Source of the DNA: Peptostreptococcus porci
GTDB taxonomy: Bacteria > Bacillota > Clostridia > Peptostreptococcales > Peptostreptococcaceae
DNA length: 64,000 nt
Direction of reading: 5' to 3'
NCBI RefSeq assembly: GCF_009695815.1
Contig: NZ_VUNE01000002.1
Coordinates: 248,001 to 312,000, forward strand
Part shown: positions 28,017 to 36,391 of the stretch, piece after piece
Layout: each line of letters opens with the position of its first letter
How positions within the stretch are numbered: position 1 is the first letter of the stretch
Program-made: the position numbers and the translations under genes
The notes under the pieces: model-generated
Database searches by the model: none
Seen by the model: only the letters and a program-made list of their open reading frames with translations
What the model was told of the DNA's origin: nothing

Positions 28017-28055
28017 AAAAATGGTATTGACAAAAGTCATTGCCAATACCATTTT
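28017..28055 (-). terminator. Terminator of hup
   Basis: AAAATGGTATTG pairs with CAATACCATTTT (12 bp). On the minus strand five T and a T-rich stretch follow, between hup and rqcP. Confidence 0.78.
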
Positions 28056-28062
28056 ATATAAC

Positions 28063-28341
28063 TTATTTATTAACTAGTTCTTTAAGACCTTTTCCTGCCT
28101 TAAATACAGGTGCCTTAGAAGCTGGTATTTCAATTACTTCTTCTGGCTTTCTAGGATTTCTACCAGATCTAGCAGCTCTTTCTCTAGTTTCGAATGTTCC
28201 AAATCCTACTAGCTGAACTTTATCTCCAGCAACTAGAGTTTCTTCAACAACTTTCATAAAAGCGTTCAAAGCTAATTCACTTTCTTTTTTTGTTAAGTTA
28301 CTCTTTTCTGCAATTTTTGCAACTAATTCTGCCTTGTTCAC
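28063..28341 (-). CDS. hup: HU family DNA-binding protein
   Basis: A nucleoid protein of 92 residues when started at GTG 28341, giving VNKAELVAKIAEKSNLTKKE, the usual HU N-terminus. AGGAGG lies about nine bases before this GTG but only two bases before an in-frame ATG at 28347, so GTG is preferred. The family core GFGTFETRERAARSGRNPR is present in the DNA-binding arm. It has its own promoter and terminator. Confidence 0.95.
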   Translation of the reverse strand: MNKAELVAKIAEKSNLTKKESELALNAFMKVVEETLVAGDKVQLVGFGTFETRERAARSGRNPRKPEEVIEIPASKAPVFKAGKGLKELVNK

Positions 28342-28428
28342 AATCATTACCTCCTGATTAATTTTCTTCAATTTAATTAACTAAAAATATACATCTTCCT
28401 ATAGACATATTTTCTTGTTGACAACACT

Positions 28429-28471
28429 ATTATACAATAAGAATCCCCATTTAGCAACAATAAGTGCTAAA
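28429..28471 (-). promoter_or_regulatory. hup promoter with inverted repeat over -35
   Basis: TTGCTA, 17 bases, TATAAT on the minus strand. The -35 lies inside TTTAGCA (28450-28456) and TGCTAAA (28465-28471), a perfect 7-bp inverted repeat that could be a regulator site. Confidence 0.5.
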
Positions 28472-28523
28472 TACACTTAAAAATATGTTATTTTTTTACA
28501 ATTCAATTAACAATTTTATATAT

Positions 28524-29963
28524 TTATGTATTTTTTATGCGTTTTTTGGACTCCTCCCACAACTTTTCAAGTGTTTCCAGATTTGTTTTATCAATTTTTA
28601 ATCCATTATTTATCAGTGAATCCTCTACAAACTCAAATCTATTCACAAATTTATTTATCGTCATACAAAGGGCATGCTCAGGATCTATATTCAGAAATCT
28701 TCCAAGCTTAACAATAGAAAAAATAAGATCTCCAAACTCCTCTGTCATCTTTTCATAATCACACCTATTATATTCTTCGATAAACTCTTCGTACTCCTCA
28801 CGTACTTTTTCAAATACACTGTCTATTTCTTTCCAATCGAATCCAGCATCTGAGGCTTTATTTTGAACCTTTATAGCCTTCATCAAAGCTGGAAGATGAT
28901 TAGGTATTCTTCTCATGCCCTCAGATACTTTGGTCTCTCCCTTTTCATTCATCTTGTTTATATTCCAGCTACCTTCCTTATATTCTTCATCTCCAAAAAC
29001 ATGAGGATGTCTGGACACCATTTTTTCAACAGATGAATTGCAAACCTCGTCATAATCAAAATAGCCTGTATCATACCCAATTTGAGAATGAAGCACAATG
29101 TGATATTGAAGATCCCCTAATTCTTCCACAATTCCATCTATATCATCATTTTCTATCGCATCTATTAGTTCATAGCACTCTTCAATCAAATACTTTGTAA
29201 GAGTCTTGTGAGTCTGTTTTTTATCCCATTCACACCCATTATCACTTCTCAATACTCTCGCCACTTCAACCAAGTCCATAATATCCTTGAAATTCTTCTC
29301 TCCGCCTTTTGGAATAAATATGCTTGTCAAATGATCAAATACCATTTCCTGCCTATCGAGTTCGTACAGTTTGATTTTATCCTTAAACTCCATTCCCCTT
29401 ACACCAGCAGCCCTAACAATCCAAACATCTTGATCATCAGCGTAATAGTTCATCAGCTCAATTTTTATGTTTGATGCAATAAATCTATCATATACCTGTG
29501 TGATAATAATGTTTACGTCTGTATCCAAATCTTTTTTTCTGATAGAAAAGGAGTCCAACAGCCTAAATCCCTCTGATGGATCAAAACCCAAAAATGCGTA
29601 CATTGCATCGACAAAACTCATTGAGGCAATCACTTCTACTGACACACCTTCTTCTTTTGACAATTTTTCAATAAATGTAACGGATGTTTCAGCCACCCTA
29701 GGATGTCCTGGAACTGCGTACACTATATCTTCATTTTTACCAATTTCAACAATTTTCTTTGCTATTTCCTCATAGACGTTCTCAAATTTATCTGATCTTT
29801 CGTAAAGATAGTCAAAGCTCTCATAACATATATCTAAATCATTTACCACAGGATGATTTTCAGTTCTCAAATAAATTTTATTTCCAGATTTTAGTGCATC
29901 AATAGCACCATAGCTGATTTGGGACTTGTCACCAGGACCTAGTCCGATTATCTTAATGCCCAT
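28524..29963 (-). CDS. mazG: YabN-type fusion: tetrapyrrole methylase domain + tandem MazG pyrophosphohydrolase
   Basis: A 479-residue fusion. Residues about 1-220 resemble SAM-dependent tetrapyrrole methylases (IIGLGPGDKSQISYGAIDAL, AVPGHPRVAETSV). The rest is MazG, with LRSDNGCEWDKKQTHKTLTKYLIEECYEL and EELGDLQYHIVLHSQ, then a second copy with EYEEFIEEYN and EEFGDLIFSIVKLGR. MazG hydrolyses aberrant NTPs; the role of the methylase-like part is unknown. ATG 29963 follows GGAGGGG. Neighbours hup and a flippase match the usual clostridial order. Confidence 0.93.
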   Translation of the reverse strand: MGIKIIGLGPGDKSQISYGAIDALKSGNKIYLRTENHPVVNDLDICYESFDYLYERSDKFENVYEEIAKKIVEIGKNEDIVYAVPGHPRVAETSVTFIEKLSKEEGVSVEVIASMSFVDAMYAFLGFDPSEGFRLLDSFSIRKKDLDTDVNIIITQVYDRFIASNIKIELMNYYADDQDVWIVRAAGVRGMEFKDKIKLYELDRQEMVFDHLTSIFIPKGGEKNFKDIMDLVEVARVLRSDNGCEWDKKQTHKTLTKYLIEECYELIDAIENDDIDGIVEELGDLQYHIVLHSQIGYDTGYFDYDEVCNSSVEKMVSRHPHVFGDEEYKEGSWNINKMNEKGETKVSEGMRRIPNHLPALMKAIKVQNKASDAGFDWKEIDSVFEKVREEYEEFIEEYNRCDYEKMTEEFGDLIFSIVKLGRFLNIDPEHALCMTINKFVNRFEFVEDSLINNGLKIDKTNLETLEKLWEESKKRIKNT

Positions 29964-30011
29964 TTTCCCCTCCAATATTCACATTGCTTAAAAAATTTAT
30001 GTCATTCAAAT

Positions 30012-30061
30012 AAAAAAATAAATTTGATGACCACAATTACGTTTTGCAGCCACCAAATTTA
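30012..30061 (-). terminator. Terminator after flippase gene
   Basis: On the minus strand TAAATTTGGTGGCTG folds on GGTCATCAAATTTA (about 14 bp with G-U pairs), followed by seven T. Confidence 0.75.
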
Positions 30062-30096
30062 ACAAATCTCTATACAGTCAATTATTATCTATACAA

Positions 30097-31713
30097 TTAT
30101 CTGACCAATTTTATCTTCATCAATTTATTCAAAACACTTCTACCTTTTGGCATTGCAAGTATTTCGTCTTTTGTAATTCCACCAATTCCCAGTAGAACTA
30201 CAATATAAACAATACCACCTACAATAATTGCCAAAAGTGTCGATAATTTTACTCCAAGAATCAAATTGAATCCAACATAAGAGTATTTCGCAGCCACAAA
30301 CATGACAATTACCGTTATCAAAGGCTTTACAAAATAGTTCATCAGGTCAAATTCTATCTTCAAAAATCTCTTTATATATGTGTACTCGATTATAGCAGCA
30401 ATAATATACGACATTATAGTACCAAAAGCTGATCCTAGAATATTAATTGATGGAATTGCTGTACAAACATAGCTAATGACTATCTTTGCTGCAATACCAC
30501 TAAGCAGTGCATAAACTGGTACATATGGCTTGCCTACGCCTTGCAATATCCCGTTAAACGTGTATAATAATCCCAAGAATACACAAGCAGGAGCCATAAC
30601 AAACAACAGTAAGCCGACTACCATAGGTGGCTGTTTTGGAAATAACAGCATCGAGATAGGAACTGATAATGAAGCCAAACCAAATGAACAAGGCAAAACT
30701 AATAACATTGTAATTTTAAAAGCCATTTTTGCATTCTTTCTAGCCTCATCGTACTTCTTTAACGCAAATGCCTCAGATATGGCTGGAACCAGACTCATTC
30801 CAATTGCAGTTGTAAAAATCATTGGCATCGCTATCAAAGGCATTGCCATTCCTGTCAATTGTCCAAACATTCCATTTGCCGCATCAGTCGTAAACCCTGC
30901 AGTTTCCAACCTAGAAATCACTATAACTGTATCTACAACATTTACCAAAGGCATTATACAAGCACCAATACTTATTGGTATTACCACCGAAATAATCTTG
31001 CCCACTATTTCTCCTGTAGTTTGTTTAATGTATCCTGTGCTATTTTCAATCAATACTTTTCTGTTTTTTGAATCCTTTAAATAAATGAATACCAAAAACA
31101 TAAATGAAGCGAATGCACCGATTGTTGCACCTGAAATACCGCCGGCAGCACCAAATTTAGGTCCCAAGCTCTTCATAAAAACAAAAGCCAATGCCAAACC
31201 AAATACAACTCTGAATACTTGTTCAACGATTTGAGATGCCGCAATTCTTGACATCTGCTGATACCCCTGATAATATCCTCTATATGCCGACATTGACGGT
31301 ACGATTAGCAACGCAGGTGCAATTGCTCTCATTGCTGTCAACGCGTTCGGATTATGCTGAACGGAAGTAACTATCTGGTTAGATCCAGCAAAAAGAATCG
31401 TAAACATCACAACTCCAGTCGCAAAAAGCATAATATGCGTAATTTTAAATATCTCATTAGCGCCCTTATGGTTTCCGATGGCAACCTGTTCAGATACCAA
31501 CTTTGCAATCGCAGTAGGAAATCCAGCAGTCGCAAGCGTCAAAAATAATGCATACACTGGATATGCTGTCTGATAATAACCCATTCCCTCTTCGCTGATT
31601 AAGTACGCAAGGGGAATTCTAAAGGCAGCACCTAGTATTTTTATCAATACACCTGCAGCACCCAAAATCAAGGTACCCATCAGAAATGTATTTTTTTTAT
31701 TCTTAAATTCCAT
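30097..31713 (-). CDS. Polysaccharide/lipid flippase of the SpoVB/YtgP (MOP) group
   Basis: A 538-residue protein with about 14 transmembrane helices. The start FLMGTLILGAAGVLIKILGA, followed by FRIPLAYLISEEGMGYYQTA, is characteristic of SpoVB/YtgP relatives of MurJ. GFPTAIAKLVSEQ and YRGYYQGYQQM are further family segments. Such proteins flip undecaprenyl-linked precursors. The left edge holds a separate MurJ, so the genome has at least two MOP flippases. ATG 31713 follows GGAGGAAG. It heads the flippase-mazG group. Confidence 0.88.
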   Translation of the reverse strand: MEFKNKKNTFLMGTLILGAAGVLIKILGAAFRIPLAYLISEEGMGYYQTAYPVYALFLTLATAGFPTAIAKLVSEQVAIGNHKGANEIFKITHIMLFATGVVMFTILFAGSNQIVTSVQHNPNALTAMRAIAPALLIVPSMSAYRGYYQGYQQMSRIAASQIVEQVFRVVFGLALAFVFMKSLGPKFGAAGGISGATIGAFASFMFLVFIYLKDSKNRKVLIENSTGYIKQTTGEIVGKIISVVIPISIGACIMPLVNVVDTVIVISRLETAGFTTDAANGMFGQLTGMAMPLIAMPMIFTTAIGMSLVPAISEAFALKKYDEARKNAKMAFKITMLLVLPCSFGLASLSVPISMLLFPKQPPMVVGLLLFVMAPACVFLGLLYTFNGILQGVGKPYVPVYALLSGIAAKIVISYVCTAIPSINILGSAFGTIMSYIIAAIIEYTYIKRFLKIEFDLMNYFVKPLITVIVMFVAAKYSYVGFNLILGVKLSTLLAIIVGGIVYIVVLLGIGGITKDEILAMPKGRSVLNKLMKIKLVR

Positions 31714-31759
31714 ATCTTCCTCCAAAACACCAAACTTATATATGATATTATATCACAAA

Positions 31760-31879
31760 GTGGAGTCTTTTATTTTTTTATTTACGTTTTTCTTTATTTC
31801 TTTATCTTTGTTTTTCTCTGTTTTTTTATTTATGTTTTTCGCAATTTCTTTACTTACTTTTTTCTCTACGTCTTTATTC
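31760..31879 (-). repeat. 24-nt minisatellite, 5 copies, containing the phoR stop codon
   Basis: Five contiguous 24-base units: 31856-31879, 31832-31855, 31808-31831, 31784-31807, 31760-31783. Read in the kinase frame on the minus strand, codon 2 of every unit is TAA, and the first unit's TAA is the kinase stop. Shared codons include AGA/AAA after the stop and GAA AAA near the unit end in the first four units. The last unit keeps only the first half. It is not coding in the kinase frame; a different frame is open and Lys-rich, which I take as a side effect of the composition. Confidence 0.85.
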
Positions 31880-33610
31880 TATGGGAATATCTATTACCAC
31901 CTTTGTACCTACATTCTTTTCACTATCTACGTTCACCTTTGCTCCCATCATCTCTGAAGCGTGCTTGACTATGGCTAATCCCAGCCCTGTAGATGAAGAA
32001 TCTCTTTTAGTTCTCGCCTTATCCACCTTGTAAAATCTTTCAAAAATTCTACTGAGATCTTCTTTATCTATCCCAACCCCAGTATCTTTGACACATATCT
32101 CAACCATTTTTTCTTTTCTTGCCATCTCTATATTAATACTTCCACCAACGACGTTGTATTTAATAGCATTTGACAAAATATTTTGCATGATTTCATCAAT
32201 CAGTATCTTCATTCCATCAACAATAATCACTTCATCAAACGAATATTCAATATTGACTTTTTTGTCGTTGGCTTGAGGTATCAACATATCAACAATTCTA
32301 TCTATCGTTTCATTTAGGTTTACCTTTGTTTTTTCCTTGTAAGGCTTATAATCCTCGTCCATTTTTGATAATTTAATAATATCATCAATCATATTCAACA
32401 ATCTATTTCCCTGATTATATATGATTTTTGAAAATGATTTAATGTCTTCATCACTCGCCAAACCTAGGTAAATCATCTCAGCATAGCCATTTATACTCGT
32501 CAAAGGTGTTTTTAATTCATGTGAAACATTCGTTGAAAACTCTCTTCTGTATTTTTCATCCAAGTAGGTCATGCTTACATCTTCTATAAAAACTATCTTT
32601 CCTCTATTTATCCCCTCAGAATCATTCACGTTTGAAATATACATCTTCAAATACACATCTGATTCAGTATTAATAATTGAAATTCTATGCTCTTCACAAA
32701 GCATTTTTTCCAACCTTTCGTCATAAAAAACATCTAGAATTTTTCTTCCTTCCACGCCTTTCAGTTCCCCAATTTTCAACAATTTAATTGCGGATTCATT
32801 TGTAGAAACAATTCTATCGGATTCATCCAAAATGACAAGCCCCTCTTTCATATTGTTCAAAATCTCATTCATCTCGATTATTTTATCCTTTAACATCTTT
32901 ATATGAAATGATATCTCTTGATTTTGGTTTCTGATAATGTTTATCAGAGGTCTTATTTCTTCATCGTATTTTTCTTCATCATATTTCTCTTCGTCCTCAT
33001 CAAATAAACCGCCGTTATCCATCGTCTTTACATTCATTCTCTTCGCCACAGCCTCAACTCTTTCAAAGCTACTATCCAATAGCCTAGATATAAATAAGAA
33101 CGATATGCAAGTTGCAATAATAGTAATAATAAATACGATTGTAAGTGCACTCAACACCATGCTTACAGGTGAGTTCAGTTCTACGGATATTCTAAGCATC
33201 AGATTATCATTGATATATACTGCCATGTATTGATATTCTTCACCCAGTGATTTTGAATACCTCTTTGCTCTCCCTATTTTTTTGTTCTTCAATTGAGTAA
33301 TTTCTTCCCTAGTGAGATGATTGTCCATTTTTGATGGAGAAATATTGGAATCGTATATTACGACACCATCTTTTTTTATCAATGTATATCTATATCTGTT
33401 GTCGATTTTGCTAATATATTTAATTTTTTCTAAAATCACTTCATCACTTTTTCCACCTGACTCATCAACTAATATTGTCAGAAGTCTGTTGATATCCTTA
33501 GAGGCTTGCTCAGAGTTTTTACCATGCTGAAAAAAACTAAAGACTCCCAAACTTACAATTATAGCGATAAAAATGATAAAAATCGTATTACTTAGTATCT
33601 TGCTTTTCAT
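31874..33610 (-). CDS. phoR: Sensor histidine kinase, PhoR type
   Basis: Membrane sensor for the adjacent PhoP. The 578 residues contain TM1 (about 8-26), an extracytoplasmic sensor region, TM2 (about 152-176), a HAMP-like linker with an acidic repeat (EEKYDEEKYDEE), a PAS domain (ILNNMKEGLVILDES), the HisKA phosphoacceptor SHELKTPLTSINGYAE, and HATPase motifs N (EIMQNILSNAIKY), G1 (VKDTGVGI), F (RIFERFYKVD) and G2 (STGLGLAIVKH). It follows phoP by 18 bases and lies at the end of the pst cluster, consistent with phosphate sensing. The 3' end is embedded in a 24-nt repeat array. Confidence 0.92.
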   Translation of the reverse strand: MKSKILSNTIFIIFIAIIVSLGVFSFFQHGKNSEQASKDINRLLTILVDESGGKSDEVILEKIKYISKIDNRYRYTLIKKDGVVIYDSNISPSKMDNHLTREEITQLKNKKIGRAKRYSKSLGEEYQYMAVYINDNLMLRISVELNSPVSMVLSALTIVFIITIIATCISFLFISRLLDSSFERVEAVAKRMNVKTMDNGGLFDEDEEKYDEEKYDEEIRPLINIIRNQNQEISFHIKMLKDKIIEMNEILNNMKEGLVILDESDRIVSTNESAIKLLKIGELKGVEGRKILDVFYDERLEKMLCEEHRISIINTESDVYLKMYISNVNDSEGINRGKIVFIEDVSMTYLDEKYRREFSTNVSHELKTPLTSINGYAEMIYLGLASDEDIKSFSKIIYNQGNRLLNMIDDIIKLSKMDEDYKPYKEKTKVNLNETIDRIVDMLIPQANDKKVNIEYSFDEVIIVDGMKILIDEIMQNILSNAIKYNVVGGSINIEMARKEKMVEICVKDTGVGIDKEDLSRIFERFYKVDKARTKRDSSSTGLGLAIVKHASEMMGAKVNVDSEKNVGTKVVIDIPIE

Positions 33611-33628
33611 AATAATTACCCTTTATAT

Positions 33629-34330
33629 CTAGCCTTTTTTAGAGTTTTTATCGCCAAATTTGTACCCAACATTTCGAACAGTTTGTATACATGATGACAT
33701 ATCTCCAATTTTATTTCTTATAGACGCTATATGTACGTCGACTGTCCTTGTTTCTCCACCGTATTCAAAGCCCCATATTTCATCTAATAGCATTTCTCTA
33801 GAAAGTACAATCCCTTTATTCTCAATCAGTTTTTTTAGCAACTCAAATTCCTTAAATGTCAACTCAACCGTCTGACCATTGACCTTTACTTCCCTTGAAG
33901 AAACATCCAGTGACAGATTATCAATTTTTATAAGCTCTAATCTATTGCCATCGCTATCATTTCTCCTATTACTTCTTCTTATTGCGGCCTTTACTCTTGC
34001 AATCAATTCCAGCACCGAAAATGGCTTTGTGATATAATCATCAGCACCAGAATCCAATCCAAGGATTTTGTCAAATTCATCACTTTTTGCTGTAAGCATA
34101 ATCACCGGAATACCCTCAGTCTTGGGATTTTCTCTGATTGACTTCATGATTTCAATACCATCTATGCCCGGTAGCATAATATCTAGAAGAAAAAGCTCCG
34201 GATTATAGTTTTCAATTTGCATCAACATTTCCTCACCATTTTCAAATCCAACTACCTCAAACCCCTGTGCTTTCAATGCATATACAATCAGATCTCTAAT
34301 ACTTTTTTCGTCTTCAACACAAAATATCAA
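33629..34330 (-). CDS. phoP: OmpR-family response regulator, PhoP type
   Basis: Receiver domain (acidic pair in VEDEKS, phosphoacceptor Asp in FLLDIMLPGIDG, Lys in ITKPFSVLE) followed by a winged helix (LTFKEFELLKKLIENKG, EYGGETRTVDVHIASIRNKIG). The start is TTG at 34330, nine bases after TGGAGG; the frame runs open to 34384 but that part is leader. The 233 residues are normal for PhoP. It should bind the PHO box ahead of pstS (38324-38362). A terminator-like hairpin lies directly before its ribosome site. Confidence 0.92.
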   Translation of the reverse strand: MIFCVEDEKSIRDLIVYALKAQGFEVVGFENGEEMLMQIENYNPELFLLDIMLPGIDGIEIMKSIRENPKTEGIPVIMLTAKSDEFDKILGLDSGADDYITKPFSVLELIARVKAAIRRSNRRNDSDGNRLELIKIDNLSLDVSSREVKVNGQTVELTFKEFELLKKLIENKGIVLSREMLLDEIWGFEYGGETRTVDVHIASIRNKIGDMSSCIQTVRNVGYKFGDKNSKKG

Positions 34331-34351
34331 TCTAATCTTCCTCCAATCAAG

Positions 34352-34395
34352 AAAAAATCCCCTCGCAATAACTGTCACAGTCACACTAAGGGATT
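34352..34395 (-). terminator. Terminator-like hairpin in the phoP leader
   Basis: On the minus strand AATCCCTT pairs with AGGGGATT (8 bp, one G-U), followed at once by a T6 run. The run ends about 10 bases before the phoP SD, so it either terminates pst transcripts or attenuates phoPR. Confidence 0.6.
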
Positions 34396-34402
34396 ACTTA
34401 TA

Positions 34403-34480
34403 TTTATATATTTTATTTATATATTTTATTTATATATTTTATTTATATATTTTATTTATATGTTTTATTTACATACTTTT
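34403..34480. repeat. 13-nt AT-only tandem repeat, 5 copies plus a degenerate sixth
   Basis: Unit TTTATATATTTTA. Four perfect copies (34403-34454), one with a single change (34455-34467) and a degenerate sixth. It lies between pstB and phoP, upstream of the hairpin in the phoP leader. The rest of the 34331-34581 gap shows no gene and no phoU remnant. Confidence 0.9.
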
Positions 34481-34581
34481 CTACATTTTATATATTATTA
34501 TTTTCTTATCCTGTAATTTTAATTTTAATATAATCCCTTTATTCATTATATCATCAATTAGAAAAAATTATATTAACAATT

Positions 34582-35340
34582 TTAACCAAACCTTCCCGTG
34601 ATATAGTTTCTCGTTCTTATATCCTCAGGTCTATCGAAAATTTTTCTGGTATCGTCATATTCAACAACTTCTCCATTTAGCAAAAAGGCTGTTCTGTCAG
34701 AAATTCTATTGGCTTGCTGCATATTATGCGTAACCATAATAATTGTGTATTTTCCCTTTAATTTCAAACAAAGCGCCTCAATTTTGGCAGTTGAAATAGG
34801 ATCTAGTGCCGAGGTTGGTTCATCCATCAAAATAACCTCAGGATTTACAGCCAAAGCCCTCGCAATGCAAAGGCGTTGCTGTTGACCACCAGACAAGCTC
34901 TGTGCAGAAGTATTTAGTTTATCCTTTAATTCTTCCCAAACGGCTGCACTTTTTAATGAAGCTTCAACTATTTCATCCAACTCTTTCTTGTTTTTGATAC
35001 CATGTATTCTCGGTCCATAGGCGATATTATCATAAATACTCATCGCAAAAGGACTAGGCTGTTGAAATACCATTCCGACTTTTTTTCTAAGGTTATTTAC
35101 GTCTATTTTTTCGTCGTAAATATCTATATCATCAACCTTTATCACTCCTTCAATTCTACATTCAGAAATCAAATCATTCATTCTGTTTAGACTTTTTAAT
35201 AATGTTGATTTTCCACAACCAGAAGGTCCGATAAACGCAGTTATTTCCTTTTCATAAATATCCAGATTGACGTCTTTTAATGCGTGGGTCTTACCGTAAA
35301 ACAAATCTAGATTCTTTATACTGAATTTTTTATCGTTCAA
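34582..35340 (-). CDS. pstB: Phosphate ABC transporter ATP-binding protein
   Basis: ATPase powering phosphate import through PstC/PstA. The 252 residues have Walker [15 protein letters not shown]-loop [15 protein letters not shown], the ABC signature [15 protein letters not shown], Walker [15 protein letters not shown] and the H-loop VTHNMQQA. Its ribosome site AAGAGGAG lies just beyond a 21-nt repeat array that fills most of the pstA-pstB gap. Confidence 0.97.
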   Translation of the reverse strand: MNDKKFSIKNLDLFYGKTHALKDVNLDIYEKEITAFIGPSGCGKSTLLKSLNRMNDLISECRIEGVIKVDDIDIYDEKIDVNNLRKKVGMVFQQPSPFAMSIYDNIAYGPRIHGIKNKKELDEIVEASLKSAAVWEELKDKLNTSAQSLSGGQQQRLCIARALAVNPEVILMDEPTSALDPISTAKIEALCLKLKGKYTIIMVTHNMQQANRISDRTAFLLNGEVVEYDDTRKIFDRPEDIRTRNYITGRFG

Positions 35341-35368
35341 AATCTTATCTCCTCTTTAAATTAGTAAA

Positions 35369-35515
35369 ATATTGTTTCGCAATTTATTTGTATTTATCTG
35401 TTGCTCATTTATATAGATTTAATGTTTATTTGAATTAATCTAATATTTATTTGTGTTAAGCTACTGTTTATTAGCATTAATATACTGTTCATTTACATTA
35501 AGATACTGTTTATTT
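35369..35515 (-). repeat. 21-nt minisatellite, 7 copies, containing the pstA stop codon
   Basis: Seven abutting 21-base units: 35495-35515, 35474-35494, 35453-35473, 35432-35452, 35411-35431, 35390-35410, 35369-35389. On the minus strand most units begin AAA followed by a stop (TAA or TGA) in the pstA frame; the first is the real end of pstA. Copies 1-3 share ACA GTA after the stop, and divergence grows toward pstB. Together they make up nearly all of the 169-base spacer; the pstB SD follows directly. Confidence 0.92.
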
Positions 35516-36391
35516 GGTTAGAAATTTTCTAACTACTAATTCACTCACTGTATTCAAAAGGATCACCAGTAATACCAGCATAACAGCCGTTGCAAACGCC
35601 TGTTCAATAAATCTCCCCTCTCCTGATAGCATATACATATGTACAGAAAGAGTTCTACCTGAGTTAAATATCGTTTCGGGTAGTTTGCTACTTGTTCCCA
35701 ATGTATAAATCAAAGCAGCAGATTCTCCAACAACTCTACCAATCGAAAGTATTATGCCTGAAATAATGCCAGGAAACGCCATTGGAAGTACAACCTTGAA
35801 TACTGTGGCAACTTTTCCAGCACCCAAAGCCACTGATCCATATCTATAAATATCTTTTACGCTCATCAAAGCCTCTTCACTAGATCTAATCATAACTGGA
35901 AGTATCATAATAACACAAGTAAGTACCCCTGAAATCACGCTATTATTTAGTCCAAGAAAATGAACAAAAAACAGCATACCAAATAACCCATAGATTATTG
36001 AAGGAATACCAGATAATGTATCTGATGTCAGCCTAATTATCCTCGTAAATTTTGAATTTGTATCAAGATACTCCACAAGATAAATGGCTGTAAATATTCC
36101 AATTGGAGCGGCAATAATAATCGACAAAAACACAACATATAATGTCGTTATAATAGCCGGCATCATAGAAACATTTGTACTAGTATATTTCCATTCGAAC
36201 AGCTCGGAGGTTAAATTGGGAATCCCCCTCATTAATATATAACCAATAATAAACAAAAAAATCGAAAAACAAGCAAATGCAGAAATATTGACTATTGGCT
36301 TTAAAAAATTTCTTTTTTTCTTCTTCGTATGAAACAACGAGTCATATCCTTCAAGACTGACTGTCGCCTCTATTTCATTAGCTAAAATCAA
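35510..36391 (-). CDS. pstA: Phosphate ABC transporter permease PstA
   Basis: A 293-residue permease with six helices, forming the channel with PstC. Family segments are LYVVFLSIIIAAPIGIFTAIYL, LSGIPSIIYGLFGMLFFV and the EAA-type loop GAGKVATVFKVVLPMAFPGIISG. A basic N-terminal tail of about 30 residues (HTKKKKRNF) precedes the first helix. The start is TTG, eight bases after GGGAGG, overlapping the pstC stop by four bases. The stop codon is the first unit of the 21-nt array. Confidence 0.95.
   Translation of the reverse strand: MILANEIEATVSLEGYDSLFHTKKKKRNFLKPIVNISAFACFSIFLFIIGYILMRGIPNLTSELFEWKYTSTNVSMMPAIITTLYVVFLSIIIAAPIGIFTAIYLVEYLDTNSKFTRIIRLTSDTLSGIPSIIYGLFGMLFFVHFLGLNNSVISGVLTCVIMILPVMIRSSEEALMSVKDIYRYGSVALGAGKVATVFKVVLPMAFPGIISGIILSIGRVVGESAALIYTLGTSSKLPETIFNSGRTLSVHMYMLSGEGRFIEQAFATAVMLVLLVILLNTVSELVVRKFLTK

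Noticed and set aside
30530-31084. 184-codon open frame antisense to the flippase gene
   Set aside because: Antisense shadow of a helix-rich membrane protein; no ribosome site.
31760-31873. Lys-rich open frame after the phoR stop as a hidden coding tail
   Set aside because: It has no start, a TAG separates it from the kinase frame, and openness follows from the 24-nt unit; kept only as part of the repeat.
31742-31957. Plus-strand Phe/Leu-rich ORF over the 24-nt repeat
   Set aside because: Composition follows from T-rich repeats; no ribosome site, and it overlaps the phoR 3' end.
35369-35515. CRISPR array in the pst region
   Set aside because: Units are contiguous with no spacers, A/T-rich and gene-derived; no cas genes.
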